64,000 bases of DNA from contig JAVHKY010000023.1 in the NCBI GenBank assembly GCA_035079385.1, forward strand, positions 9,337,501 through 9,401,500, given 5' to 3'. The DNA comes from Aspidiotus rigidus. Taxonomy: Eukaryota; Arthropoda; Insecta; Hemiptera; Diaspididae. Under the pieces are notes generated by a model. It did no database searches, was not told the DNA's origin, and saw only the letters and a list, made by a program, of their open reading frames with translations. The first letter of the stretch is position 1, and every line of letters begins with the position of its first letter. Both the position numbers and the translations under genes were made by a program. Below are positions 12,426 to 22,490 of the stretch, piece by piece.

Positions 12426-12853
12426 AACATGCACTACTTGTAGATTCGCGTTTGTGTCGCATTTGCAGAAACCCCCCATCCTCCATGATGGAGTTGGTGC
12501 GGGTTGCGTATGCATTTAATTTTGTTTCCTCCAACACCAGAATCGACCCTTTCGGTTATAACTTCAGTGAATGAGGAATCTCCTCGGCGAACCCCCTCTT
12601 CTATTCGACAACCGCTATACTGCTTTGACAACCACCAAGCTACAGTGCCCCCCTGGCACGCAAAAAGTATAAGAACACATACAACAACACCACCACCACA
12701 TTACACAATGTAGTAGATCGCTGTTGGAGTTTCTTCATCTTCTTCTCTCTTCAGGGATAATCTTAGTCCTCTTCTTCCTGCAAATCTGGACGTTGATGGT
12801 AGACAGGTGTCAAGTAGGCCATAGAGTAGGCCTTAGCGTGGTTCTGAATTTGC

Positions 12854-13449
12854 TTATTCCATTCCCGGTCCATCTTCCTCTTCATGACGGTGGCCGCAAA
12901 TGCAGACACCTGGCTCTATGCTTCCTTGGAACCTAGCATTGGATACTACGCTACTCGGGTCAAGCGCTTCGTCTACCCCGATCTCTTGAAGAAACCGACG
13001 AAGCTTGTCCTGCTTACGCCTCCACCCCTCACACTCAAATAAGGTGTGTTGTGGTCCATCACCCCGCCCTTGGTCACAATGCAAACACGTTGCCTGCTCA
13101 ACTTTCATTAGCTTCTCGTGAAGGTACTTACTGAAGCAGTCATGGACACGTAACACCTGTGTCAGGTGAAAGTTCAGCTGACCATGGTGTCGGTTCATCC
13201 ACTCATCAAGGCGCGTATTAGCACACGGGTTGTCCATGTTCCCAGCTCGCTCTGGGCAACCGTTGCTCTCCATTTTACTAGCAAGGAGCACCTGACCTCC
13301 TGCTTGGCCCGTAAAGCCTCTTGGTTCGTCGTCTTCTTTGCTTTGAACACCACCGTTCTCTCCTCAGCAAGAAGCTCGATTAGTGATGAACGTGCTAATG
13401 CACAAAGAGCCTTCGTCGAGACATTGCGGTAGGTACTAACACACCTCAA
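12854..13449 (-). pseudogene. R1-like LINE C-terminal region
   Basis: Two frames (13449-13195 and 13291-12854) read through the C-terminal part. A CLHCDQGRGDGPQHTLFEC box sits in the second, the zinc knuckle typical of R1/TRAS-type polymerases, preceded by NFHLTQVLRVHDCFSKYL. The frame change near 13200 marks it as a pseudogene. Confidence 0.6.
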
Positions 13450-13458
13450 CGCAGCTCT

Positions 13459-14040
13459 TCATTGGATCTTTACCATCTCTCTCCTTCTGTGTAGTATCTT
13501 CATGGAGTCGGACCATACAGGAGGATCATATAGGAGGATCGACAAGACGGTGCTCACCATGATCCTTCTTCTTGCTTCTCTCGGTCCCCCTAGGTTCTTT
13601 ATCAGGCGGCTTAGGTATCCAACTACCCGGCTTGCTTTTTCCGCTGCCATCAGGAAATGGTGCTTAAAGCGCAACGTTGAGTCAAACCAGATGGTTGTTA
13701 TTTCCAAACCTTGCAGGCGAAAGGTGGGTGGACTGAACTTCCAACGGGTCATGAATAAAATGGTCTCCGTCTTACCAACTGCAAGTTCGAGTCCAATTGA
13801 CTCGATCCAACGGATCACTACCTCTAGACTTGCTCTCCACCGATATAGTCGTTTCAGCAGTGCATATCACCAGGGTGTCATCCACGCAAGCTTAACCCCC
13901 GGTGGCAGCTTCACCTTAAATATCCCGTTAAATGCGACGCACCACAAAAGCGGCCCAAGGACCGACCTTTGCGGCACTCCACAAGTAACAGGGCGCTCTC
14001 TGCTTGGATTTCATGACAGCTAAGATAGCTGCTGATCATC
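13459..14040 (-). pseudogene. R1-like LINE RT fragment
   Basis: Motif B reads CGVPQRSVLGPLLW (about 13990-13945, normally PQGS). The catalytic box reads CVDDTLVIC in another frame, where YADD is usual, so a frameshift separates motifs B and C near 13895. The following GLELAVGKTE and SRVVGYLSRLIKNLGGP segments are the RT thumb. Not functional. Confidence 0.65.
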
Positions 14041-14060
14041 GTGAGCAGGTAATGCAATTG

Positions 14061-16964
14061 TAGATTAGGTGGTAGTGCTGGTGGGTTTAGAAATACAATA
14101 TACAGTACTACTGCCGTACAAAGTAGAATGGACATACCTGCACACCCACAATGTGCGGAAAATGGATTCTTCAACCCCTGCAAAAATACCCTTTTTTTCT
14201 GATTGTCAACGTGCAGATATTTCCATCATTCAGACTAGCCTTATACCGAACAGAGAATAGGGCCATAGGGGTGAATGAATAGCCAATTTGCAGCTTACTG
14301 GAATTATATAGGCTAAAAATTGAAGCGAACGAGTGGAGGCCTAACATAGTATGCTATTCTACGTATTTCATAGTCTTAGGAGAATTGTGAATGTATTCGC
14401 TAGATTCGCTTCCGCCTCCTCACACCATCACACTTTACTCTTTAAGATGGTTCTCTAGGGTCCATCATGCAACCATTGATCACACACAGTTAAAATTTTC
14501 CTAGTTTTCTTACTTGGAAAAGCGTTCATTACTATTCATAATTTCTTTGAAATTGAAGTTCAGTTTTTCCACGCATCAAGGTCGAAAAATTTTGAACCCG
14601 ATGAAAAATGTAGGTACTCGCGGACTGTAATTGAAGAGTTCTATCAATATTATATATGAACTGCTAGTGGTCCACAGTTATGCGATATTTTCAAATGATA
14701 TACGCATAGGCGGTAGACGAATTGTCATAACTTTCGAATGTACATATGAACGAAAATAAGATCTATTATCTGATGGTGTCATTGTCATATACCACGTACG
14801 ATCGAACCGATTTTCGTTTTCTTCTTCTTTCTCTCACGTGTCCGAAGTCTGCCACAGAGTCGATGATTATCTCCCCGTCGGTTTCTCTTAGCAGCGTCAA
14901 TCCAACTGGTTGATAATGCGATACTACGGTGCGGAGAGAGTATGACTGAATGACGATCGACGCATGCTAAAATCAACAATCTGTCTCCGCGCCGCTCCAT
15001 AATTTTCTTTATGTACCGTAGGCTCAATTGAAAGTAAGTAGCGTACTAATGGAAATCAATTCAAAAACAATATCGCTTCGCTAATAAATTCACGTTTTAT
15101 TATTCCCTCGAATTCTCCGCGGCCTCTATTGCGAAACAATGAAAAACAACGAAATATCGTAAGAGCGCCGATTTAATCGCGTAAGTATAGCCAACAATCG
15201 ATATTAGGAATGCATTTTCTAGGACACCTTCCTGCGAGTATATTCTCTCACTGTAGTGATGAGAAAGCAGCGTTTAGAAGTCGCCCGCGTGGGTACTCGA
15301 AAGCTTTTCCTTTCTCCGCGTATTTTCTTAATAACAGATTTGCTTTTACTTTCTGCGTAGACAAAGCGATGAACGTAGGTCAGATCCACCCCGCATGAAA
15401 TCGAACGAATCGGCCGTGCACGATAGTTTACTTAACCTGGCTGGAGAAGATTTTTTAAGGTCGCGGAAGGTTACCCATTATTAATATTTATTCACGCATT
15501 TTCTTTAACGATATTTCGATCACGTGATTCACATCTTCATAACTCGTAATCATGTTCGAATCATTATTATTAAGGTTATCGGACGTATTATTTTACAATA
15601 TAATTTTATCAGTTTCACTTTCCGCTAATAGGACCTACCTACATCGCGGGTAGAGATACTACTGAAAAGAGGGCTAATAGAAGGAATGTACACAAATTTA
15701 TGATTATTAGTTCCGTCAAGCCACTCATCACGTTTTCACATTCGTGATGTGATCTGTTCACGCATCCCAATAGCATTTTTGATTTTGTTTCATTCTAATA
15801 TGCATCTGTATTCTCGCCCGCAGAATGGTGTTACCGGGTTTGTCAATGGGTGACAATGATGACAGCGAGAATGAAACGAAGTTCAACTCGTCGATTTCGT
15901 CTATCTGTATAAACGTTTGAGTAGGAGGAGTACTTCGTTTGATGACACTCAGCCGATCCTCGAACTCGAACTGTTGAAATCTATTTAAGTACATCCTGTT
16001 TTGGAACACCAACGTAAATGGCGATCCGTAATGCCGATAAATTCGTCATATTTTTTCAACGACCGGACATATTCATGAAACTTGATCGTACATTGATTCC
16101 CCAGTACCTAATGTGAAGAGATTGAGAGACGCCAACATTACAGGAAGAATGACTACATAATCATAATATATACATAGTGATTACTTAGATTAGACGAGAA
16201 CGACTAGGTATAAGCTTTAGTTACTTGATGAGATGAGGTTGTCATGCGCCATTATCAGTACCTAAAAATGGGGTTTAACTGAATCGCAGTTTTCCTAAAT
16301 ACCTACTTTTTTCGAACGATAATTTATTATTGGTCTTTGGCTACCCAATTTTTTGGACTTCGTTAGAAAAACTTATTAAAATTGAGGTGCCATTTACCTG
16401 AATTTCGTTTTACAAACTAGGTATTCGTCATTTATCATTATTATGATTGCAGTCATTCGTAAGTGGTATTTTATACAGCGACTCTGTCAGCCTACCTCAA
16501 TATGACTTTAACCTTATTTCAATCCCTGGCCCGTACTAGCATCTACCCGTTACTCCTAGCGCAATTTAAATCAACAAGAAATACATTGAGAGAATCCGAA
16601 AACGAGGCTGTCCAAAAAGTGAGCATTTAGTTGTCTGGCCAAGATTAAGTACGTCTCCATGACATTATGGGAATTTCTACTGCTGTTATTATGCTATAAA
16701 AATTTGAAGGTGTGAAGGCATTGGTGGATGAATACCTCTTTTTTTTCCCACTCATCTAAGTAATGTACTTTCATTTGTTTTCTACCTCACGAATTTCTCT
16801 TTTTGTAAAAATAGCATACATTTTTTGGCCGCCAGTTAAACGGAAGAAAACGACAAAAGAAATGGTTTACATATCCATTTATTGAATACAACCATAGATA
16901 ATTCATATAACGCCGGTAAAAATAGTTGAACATGGATAAAAATGTATGAAACCAGAAAAAAAAT
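14061..16964. other. no gene recognised
   Basis: At 14057-14090 lies a short piece of the minisatellite in inverse orientation (the minus strand reads CCAGCACTACCACCTAATC). From 14100 to 16960 I see only AT-rich sequence and ORFs below 95 codons without known motifs. Confidence 0.3.
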
Positions 16965-17515
16965 TTAACGGCATGAAAAATAAATAAAAAAATGTAAAAA
17001 CGTCACGGATATAATTTGGTAATTATTGTACCAGAAGTGCCGTTTGGCTTTGGCCCACCTTCCTCTTTTGCACTTCTGGCCGACTGGTACACTTTTAGCG
17101 GCGTCAAGAGCGCGCACAACTTTCAAGCGTATGAGCATGCCGATAACGTCTTTGCATGTGTTATTCTTAAGAAAGCAAGGGCACGAACATGATGACAACT
17201 GATCAGCTCCTTCTTAAGGAAGACTCATTACCCAGGTATCAAACTGTAACTTCTTGAAAACGTCAAATTCAAATGTTTTTTGCCTTCCATTTTTTTTCGA
17301 AATCTTTCAGCTTTGCAGTCGATATTGGAGGTAGCGTAGAAGCTGATGTAGAATACTGTACACATTTGCTCCCTTGACGCTGCAATACTTGACGATTTTC
17401 TACAGCCCCCTGACAAATAAGCTTTCGTCCAATGTGCGGGAGTAATCGTCGGCGTACAACAAAATGGTTTATAGTTGCGCGATGTTGGGTCTCGATCCGT
17501 GGACCACTTCACAAT
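16965..17515 (-). pseudogene. transposase C-terminus with SWIM zinc finger
   Basis: The minus strand reads CSCPCFLKNNTCKDVIGMLIRLK followed by an AAKSVPVGQKCKRGRWAKAK tail. This is the SWIM zinc finger (CxC...CxH) and the basic tail usual at the end of MULE-related proteins. The last zinc ligand is Asp instead of His (CKD where CKH is expected). Upstream, in another frame, FEFDVFKKLQFDTWVMSL fits the segment that precedes SWIM in these proteins. Stops and frame changes show decay. No terminal repeats were found, so domestication or truncation cannot be told apart. Confidence 0.5.
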
Positions 17516-19100
17516 GAGATCTTCCTATTTAAGTAGGAATTGACCGACGGGAAGCTTATCGCGTACGGTATGCTCGCGCTTTATCCGTCCACTGGTCCCT
17601 TCGAGTGAATTTTCAACTTTTTGTTTATACAAAAAAATACCTGTCGTTCGCAATCGCAAATATGAAAAAGTAAAGTTGGCGTGCTTTTATGTTACACTTG
17701 TCCCGCATACACATTTTCTAGCTGCTCACTCCCACGATGGTCAAAATATTTGACGCCTTGACAAAGAAAGGAGTCTAAGTGCCACCCACAAAATTATTGC
17801 GTAAGTAGCCCATTAGGTTTTGAAATGGAAATAAATGCCGGCAAAGGTTTTTTTTCGTGGATTATGTTTAAAATGGTCTCCTGATGAACATACCAAAAGT
17901 CCACAGCGATCAGAGAGTGGGCCCTCCACCAAAGGGGGTCAAAGTACCACAAAAATTAGTTTTCTGAGAATAAATCGAAAACTAAGCATCAGAGAAAAAA
18001 AAGTTTCGAACAAAAGTTGTTCCTCATCAAATTTCCTATGAATTCCACTATATGTATGTCAACTTAGACCAAAAACTCGAGCTGAAAAGTGCGTTTGAAA
18101 GTTGAGCGATTTTCTAAATTTTTTGATTTTAGTGTTAGTGTAGTCAAATTAGACAGGTTTCGGAAAAAAAAAGAACATTGCGACATAGTAAAGGTCTGAT
18201 TGCTGGAAATGGTCAAGAATGAAGTCCAAAACAACATACTAACTTCTCCGCATTTTTCCCCAAGAGCATCTTCTTTATGGGGGTTGAAACGCCCTCACAA
18301 TCAGTTTTTTGTAAATATCCCGCTTAATACGCATTTTAGAGAAAAAAGTCATCAGTCAAATATTATTCCTCGTGAAATCCAGGCAAACTTGCTGAATTTC
18401 TTATTGTTCCAGGCGATATAGGGAATGATACCAAGAAGCTTGTTATCTCTTGTTTCTCCGTTTTGATAATTGCAAGACTCATGTAGTCAATATCTCACCG
18501 CAAAACAAGCTTCTCGGGAGATCGCCTGAAATGGCGGAGCAAGTTTGCCTGACCCAATCGACTATCAACGTGAAACCCTCATGTGACTAAGCCAACTTTG
18601 ACAAGGAGCGTGTTATTCTCGGATTTGTATTGCGGCGGTTCACTTGAATTTGTGGAAGCACACAACAATAACAAGCTTCTTGGTGACATTCCTTCCATTG
18701 CTTAAAACAATTCCACACGTTAGCCCACTTCAAGTGTACGCGGGTCGAAGTCAAAATCTCACCGCGAGTCCACAACAGAAGACCACATCCATTCCCACCA
18801 TCGCTTGAAACAACCAGAATGGAAAACTTGAGAGCATAATACAGCAAAAACGTAACACGCGAAATTCAGCCTGTTTTCAGTCCGAAAATGGAGCACGACA
18901 TGCTGGCCTGACCTGGCATACAGCCCCCTCATAAGATTGGAGGGGGAAGAAGACCAGCACGAACGGAAAACTCTACGGCACAACCCAGTACAAACGAATC
19001 CACCCACTCCAACTAGAAAAATCGATATGGGGAAAGGGCTCGCATGTTTACAGCCCCCCATTCAGCTTTTTACATATCATACATGTATAAGAAACGATTT

Positions 19101-19238
19101 TTAAAATGTCTGTCCATGTATGGAAAACTTTATTTTCATGTATGATAGGCAGTTGATTATACCTTTCTCAGAATAATATCGTGCAGCAAATTCCCTGTGA
19201 CAAGTAATTAAAACTAATAAAATTAGTATACGTTTCAT
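19101..19238 (-). CDS. small ORF with signal-peptide-like start
   Basis: ATG at 19238 opens a 45-codon minus-strand frame starting MKRILILLVLITCHREFAA: basic start, leucine/isoleucine core and a plausible Ala-Ala cleavage region. A weak donor (AAAG|GTATAA) follows codon 25. It sits in the loop of a fold-back repeat, so it could be a captured exon or chance. Confidence 0.2.
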   Translation of the reverse strand: MKRILILLVLITCHREFAARYYSEKGIINCLSYMKIKFSIHGQTF

Positions 19239-19451
19239 CGTATGTACCAGCGGAATATTAACGTTACCTTCGCGCGTAACCACCGCGCAATGACGTCATC
19301 TCTCGGCAAGGAGCGCGTTATTCACGGTTTTGCATGGCGGTAGCTCAATTTCCATGAATTTTTGTCCTAACTATCACGTGTAGGCTAGAAATGAAATACG
19401 TAGTTCGATAGGAAATTTCACGAGGAATAATTTTTGACTGATGACTTTTTT

Positions 19452-19806
19452 AGCGGGGAACCCGCTATCCATTTTGTTAGGAGATTACATCCTCAGAAAA
19501 CGTCCGCGTCCGCGAAGTTAGTAACCTGAGGTTAGGTTACGGGACTTAAAAGAATTTCAAGTCTTGAGATATATATGATAGGAGGGGGACTTAGAAGAAT
19601 TTCAAGTCTCGAGCTATATATGATAGGAGGGGGACTTGGAAGAATTGTGACTTCCGAGCTATATATGATAGAAGGGGGACTTAGAAGAATTTGGACTCTC
19701 GAGCTATATATGATAGGAGGGAATGTAGAATGATAATTTCGATTTGAATTATATGACAAGATTATCAACTCAGTTCCACATCACCTGGGAGGTCGAGTTA
19801 TCATGC
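19452..19806 (-). mobile_element. family E hairpin-ended minisatellite element, copy 2
   Basis: It splits the right arm of the fold-back element: arm sequence stops after GATGACTTTTTT (19451) and resumes at TGCGGGATAG. The inserted block begins with AGCGGG-GAA-CCCGCT (19452-19466) and holds about four units of a roughly 45-bp minisatellite (GACTTAGAAGAATTTC...CTCGAGCTATATATGATAGG) at 19545-19730. About 18 bases of the arm are missing at the junction. Orientation is opposite to the copy at 9.6 kb. Confidence 0.55.
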
Positions 19807-20713
19807 GGGATAGTTACAAAAAACTGATTTTGAGGGGGTTTCAACCCCCATAAAAAATATGCTCTTGGGGAAAAACGCGGAGAAGTTAGTATGTTGTTTT
19901 GCACTTCATTCTTGACCATTTCCAGCAATCAGACCTCTACTATGTCGCAATGTTCTTTTTTTTCCGAAACCTTTCTAATTTGACTACACTAACACTAAAA
20001 TCAAAAATTTTAGAAAATCGCTCAACTTTCAAACCAATTCTTCAGCTCGAGTTTTCGGGCTAAATTGACATACATATAGTGGAATTTATAGGATATTTGA
20101 TGAGGAACAACTATTGTTTGAAACTTTTTTTTCTCTGATCCTCAGTTTTCAATTTATTTTCAGAAAACTAATTTTTGTGGTACTTTGACCCCCTTTGGGG
20201 AAGAACCCACTCTCTGATCGCTGTGGACTTTTAGTATGTTCATAAGGAGACCATTTTAAACATAATCCACGAAAAAAACCTTTGCCGGCATTTATTTCCA
20301 TTTATTCTTATTTTTAAGCCTAATTTTGTATTTTCCATTTTAGTCTCCACAAACTGAAATTTTTTTTACTTTAATGTTTTCACATTGACGATCATGAAAG
20401 AGATACCATCCGCAAAAAATTTGATGTCCCAAAATAACGCGAAATACATTCCTAAGCATTAATTTTGGGGATGGCACTTAGACTCCTTTCTTTGTCAAGG
20501 CTTCATTTATCCTGGCGCCCTATTAAATATTTCCCTATAAAATTGACTTTCTGCTGGTGCTTAAAAATGTGTACCACGTTTCGATTCGTGCCTTCAATCA
20601 GTTTTCGAGACTGGAAATACTTTTGCAAAACAGTGGTATGCCGCCTCTTCCTTGGAGAACATCGGAATGGAAGAGGATAAAGAAGAAGCCGATTGATCAC
20701 ACTAGTCTAGGGG

Positions 20714-21569
20714 GGTTCCACGAAAATTAATCGCAGACGAAAATTTATAGAATTGAAATTTATAGCACATTTATCGCACAAAAATTGATCGCATGGTTAA
20801 AAAATTCATCAGTAGTAATCCGTAAAAAAAATTCATAGCGTATAAAAATATCATGAGGTAAATGAAATGTTGTGGGCAATTCCTCTTAAATATACAAGAA
20901 TGGGTGTTTCCTCAGAAACTCCGTTATCATCATCAGTATTATAATCATCAACGTCGTCCGTAATGTCAAAATAAAGCGCGACCAAACCCCTTCAGTCTTC
21001 TAGCACTGTCCAGGTAGGCCTACTTCCTCTTTTTCGGAAGAAGATTTCCATTTCTCACGATGACCTGTTCTGAAGTCGCTTCAATGCGATTCTGCTCACG
21101 ATGTAGGGTTTCAAGGAACTTAAAAATTTTAGGGTGGACACATGCCAACCCTCGACGCTATTGTTAGTTTTCGGCATGGATTTCATTGCATGTTCGTAAA
21201 CATTCCACATGGCAAGAGGGAACTTCGGATTCCGTTGCCCTCTTTGTTGAGGCCTACCGATCCAAGTGTCCTCAAAATATTGGACAACATCCTCGGCCTC
21301 TGAAGAGATCATTCCGGCATCCAGTACGGCGTCGAACGCAGCCACAACCTGCAACACTGGAACAAATGCTAATTGAAATGTGCAAGATGGGAAACCAAAT
21401 TTTGGTGACGGAACGCTAACTTCAAATCCAGGTATCTTTTGAAGTTCTAGAAAAAATTTCCTCGAAAAATTGAGCGGAAAATTTTTGTGCGATTAATTTT
21501 CTGTCCTATAAATTTTCATCCGATAAATTTTCTTCTTTAAGTTTTCATGCGATAAATTTTCGGGATACG
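20714..21569 (-). mobile_element. MULE deletion derivative with 9-bp target duplication
   Basis: GTCTAGGGG flanks both sides (20705-20713 and 21570-21578), a target duplication of MULE length. The inner ends are inverted and internally reiterated: TCG-CA-AAAATT units such as GAAAATTAATCGCA recur 3-4 times at each side. Between them lies only the C-terminal part of a MULE transposase on the minus strand, so most of the element was deleted before or after transposition. Confidence 0.75.
21055..21420 (-). pseudogene. MULE transposase C-terminal fragment
   Basis: The minus strand reads FQLAFVPVLQVVAAFDAVLD, then VVQYFEDTWIGRP, then RNPKFPLAMWNVYEHA and KTNNSVEGWH. These are the conserved blocks downstream of the catalytic core in FLYWCH/MULE proteins (AFVP..V..AF; YFE.T.IG; W.....RTNN..EGWH). 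The DDE catalytic region and the FLYWCH domain are absent. The frame is open from about 21420 to the stop near 21055. The ATG at 21357 is internal to the family. Confidence 0.7.
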
Positions 21570-21729
21570 GTCTAGGGGTAGGCCTACGCGTCCCTCCTTT
21601 CCCAAGGTCGTGCTGATTAGATCATGGATCAATATAATAAAGTGGTATTTATTAGGTTTTAAATTGGCAAACGAAGAAAAGAATAAGATTTGATCAAACT
21701 AGCCGGAAGGAGGTTGGCTATTCTCTTTG

Positions 21730-22490
21730 GCTCAGAGTAGTTTTATGTAGCTTAGTATTCTCTTTTTCTTGGGCTGCCATACTTCAAGAGCGTTTGACCA
21801 TTGCCATGAGACGCTGAGACGAAGGAAACGCATTTCCCCCGCTCGGCAAAGCTCTCCAAAGTTGGATACACAAGTTTCGGAGCCATGAAATTGTTTTGCA
21901 GTCAATTCCGCGCTTCCTCCTTCTATCTTTCCTTCCAAGATGAGACACATAAGCGAATACATAGTCAAGATATTCTAACTTCCACTCCTTCACGTTTCAG
22001 CAATCTTTAGAACTTCCGAGTTCCTCAACTTCCGCACCCTCGATATCCTCCTCATTCTACAGATCATCCATTCTTCGAATGCTTCCAAGCAGTTTGCTGA
22101 TTGCACCTTTGGAGTTCATGCCTCCACACCATATAACAGCCCGGACCATAAATAACATTTTTGACCATTTTGTATCGTATTGGGAAGGCCAGGTGCTGGT
22201 CGCAGAGCATCTGTTTGTATTTGGGACATACCTGTCTTGCCTGCTTGATTCTTGGCTTGATATCAATATCGAAATTTTTCATTTACAGCTTTTAGTAATT
22301 TCTTTCTCTTTACAGTATGCATTTAATTTCTAATAAGTGATGTTGCCATTAATCTGCAATGTGGTTGATTCGGGTCCTCCTCTACAAACGACCATCAGCT
22401 TAATTCTATCTACATTTATTTATAATCCAGCATTTTTTCCCTTGATATTGACCAGGTCTTGAAGGTTGAAAATAATATTTTGTACTGTGC
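21730..22490 (-). mobile_element. degenerate LINE C-terminal fragment
   Basis: Reading the minus strand from 22490 downward, three pieces of a LINE polymerase appear in order: INVDRIKLMVVCRGGPESTT with LQINGN (RT palm/thumb), then IDIKPRIKQARQVCPKYKQM and MVKNVIYGPGCY, then KEWKLEYLDYVFAY with KRGIDCKTISWLRNL. This order is that of RTE/jockey-like polymerases lacking RNase H. Frames change several times. Confidence 0.55.

Larger units (their letters stand above)
12720..14060 (-). mobile_element. 5'-truncated R1-like LINE
   Basis: The minus strand carries the second half of an RT and the C-terminal region in several frames. The copy starts inside the RT just before the motif-B region (about 14060) and its 3' end lies near 12720-12434. 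The style (CGVPQ.SVLGPLLW, then LELAVGKTE, then a terminal CCHC box) is that of R1-clade elements of arthropods. Confidence 0.65.
17756..20500. mobile_element. long-inverted-repeat (fold-back) element, 2.7 kb
   Basis: The left arm (17756-18378) and right arm (19413-20500) are inverted copies of each other. Shared blocks include CCTTGACAAAGAAAGGAGTC at the outer tip and TGCCGGCAAAGGTTTTT further in. The right arm is interrupted at 19452-19806 by a family E element. The loop (18379-19412) carries blocks shared with the fold-back element at 40.7-41.9 kb (for example CCAGGCAAACTTGCT at 18378 and 41278). No transposase was found and no target duplication is clear. Confidence 0.75.

Noticed and set aside
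17040..17103. Hairpin GTACCAGAAGTGC...GCACTTCTGG..GGTAC resembling a microRNA precursor
   Set aside because: It lies inside transposase-derived coding sequence (SWIM tail) and the stem is short with a long loop.
19532..19768. 78-codon ORF with repeated PPPIIYSSRLEILLS units
   Set aside because: Translation of the minisatellite in element E copy 2, not a protein gene.
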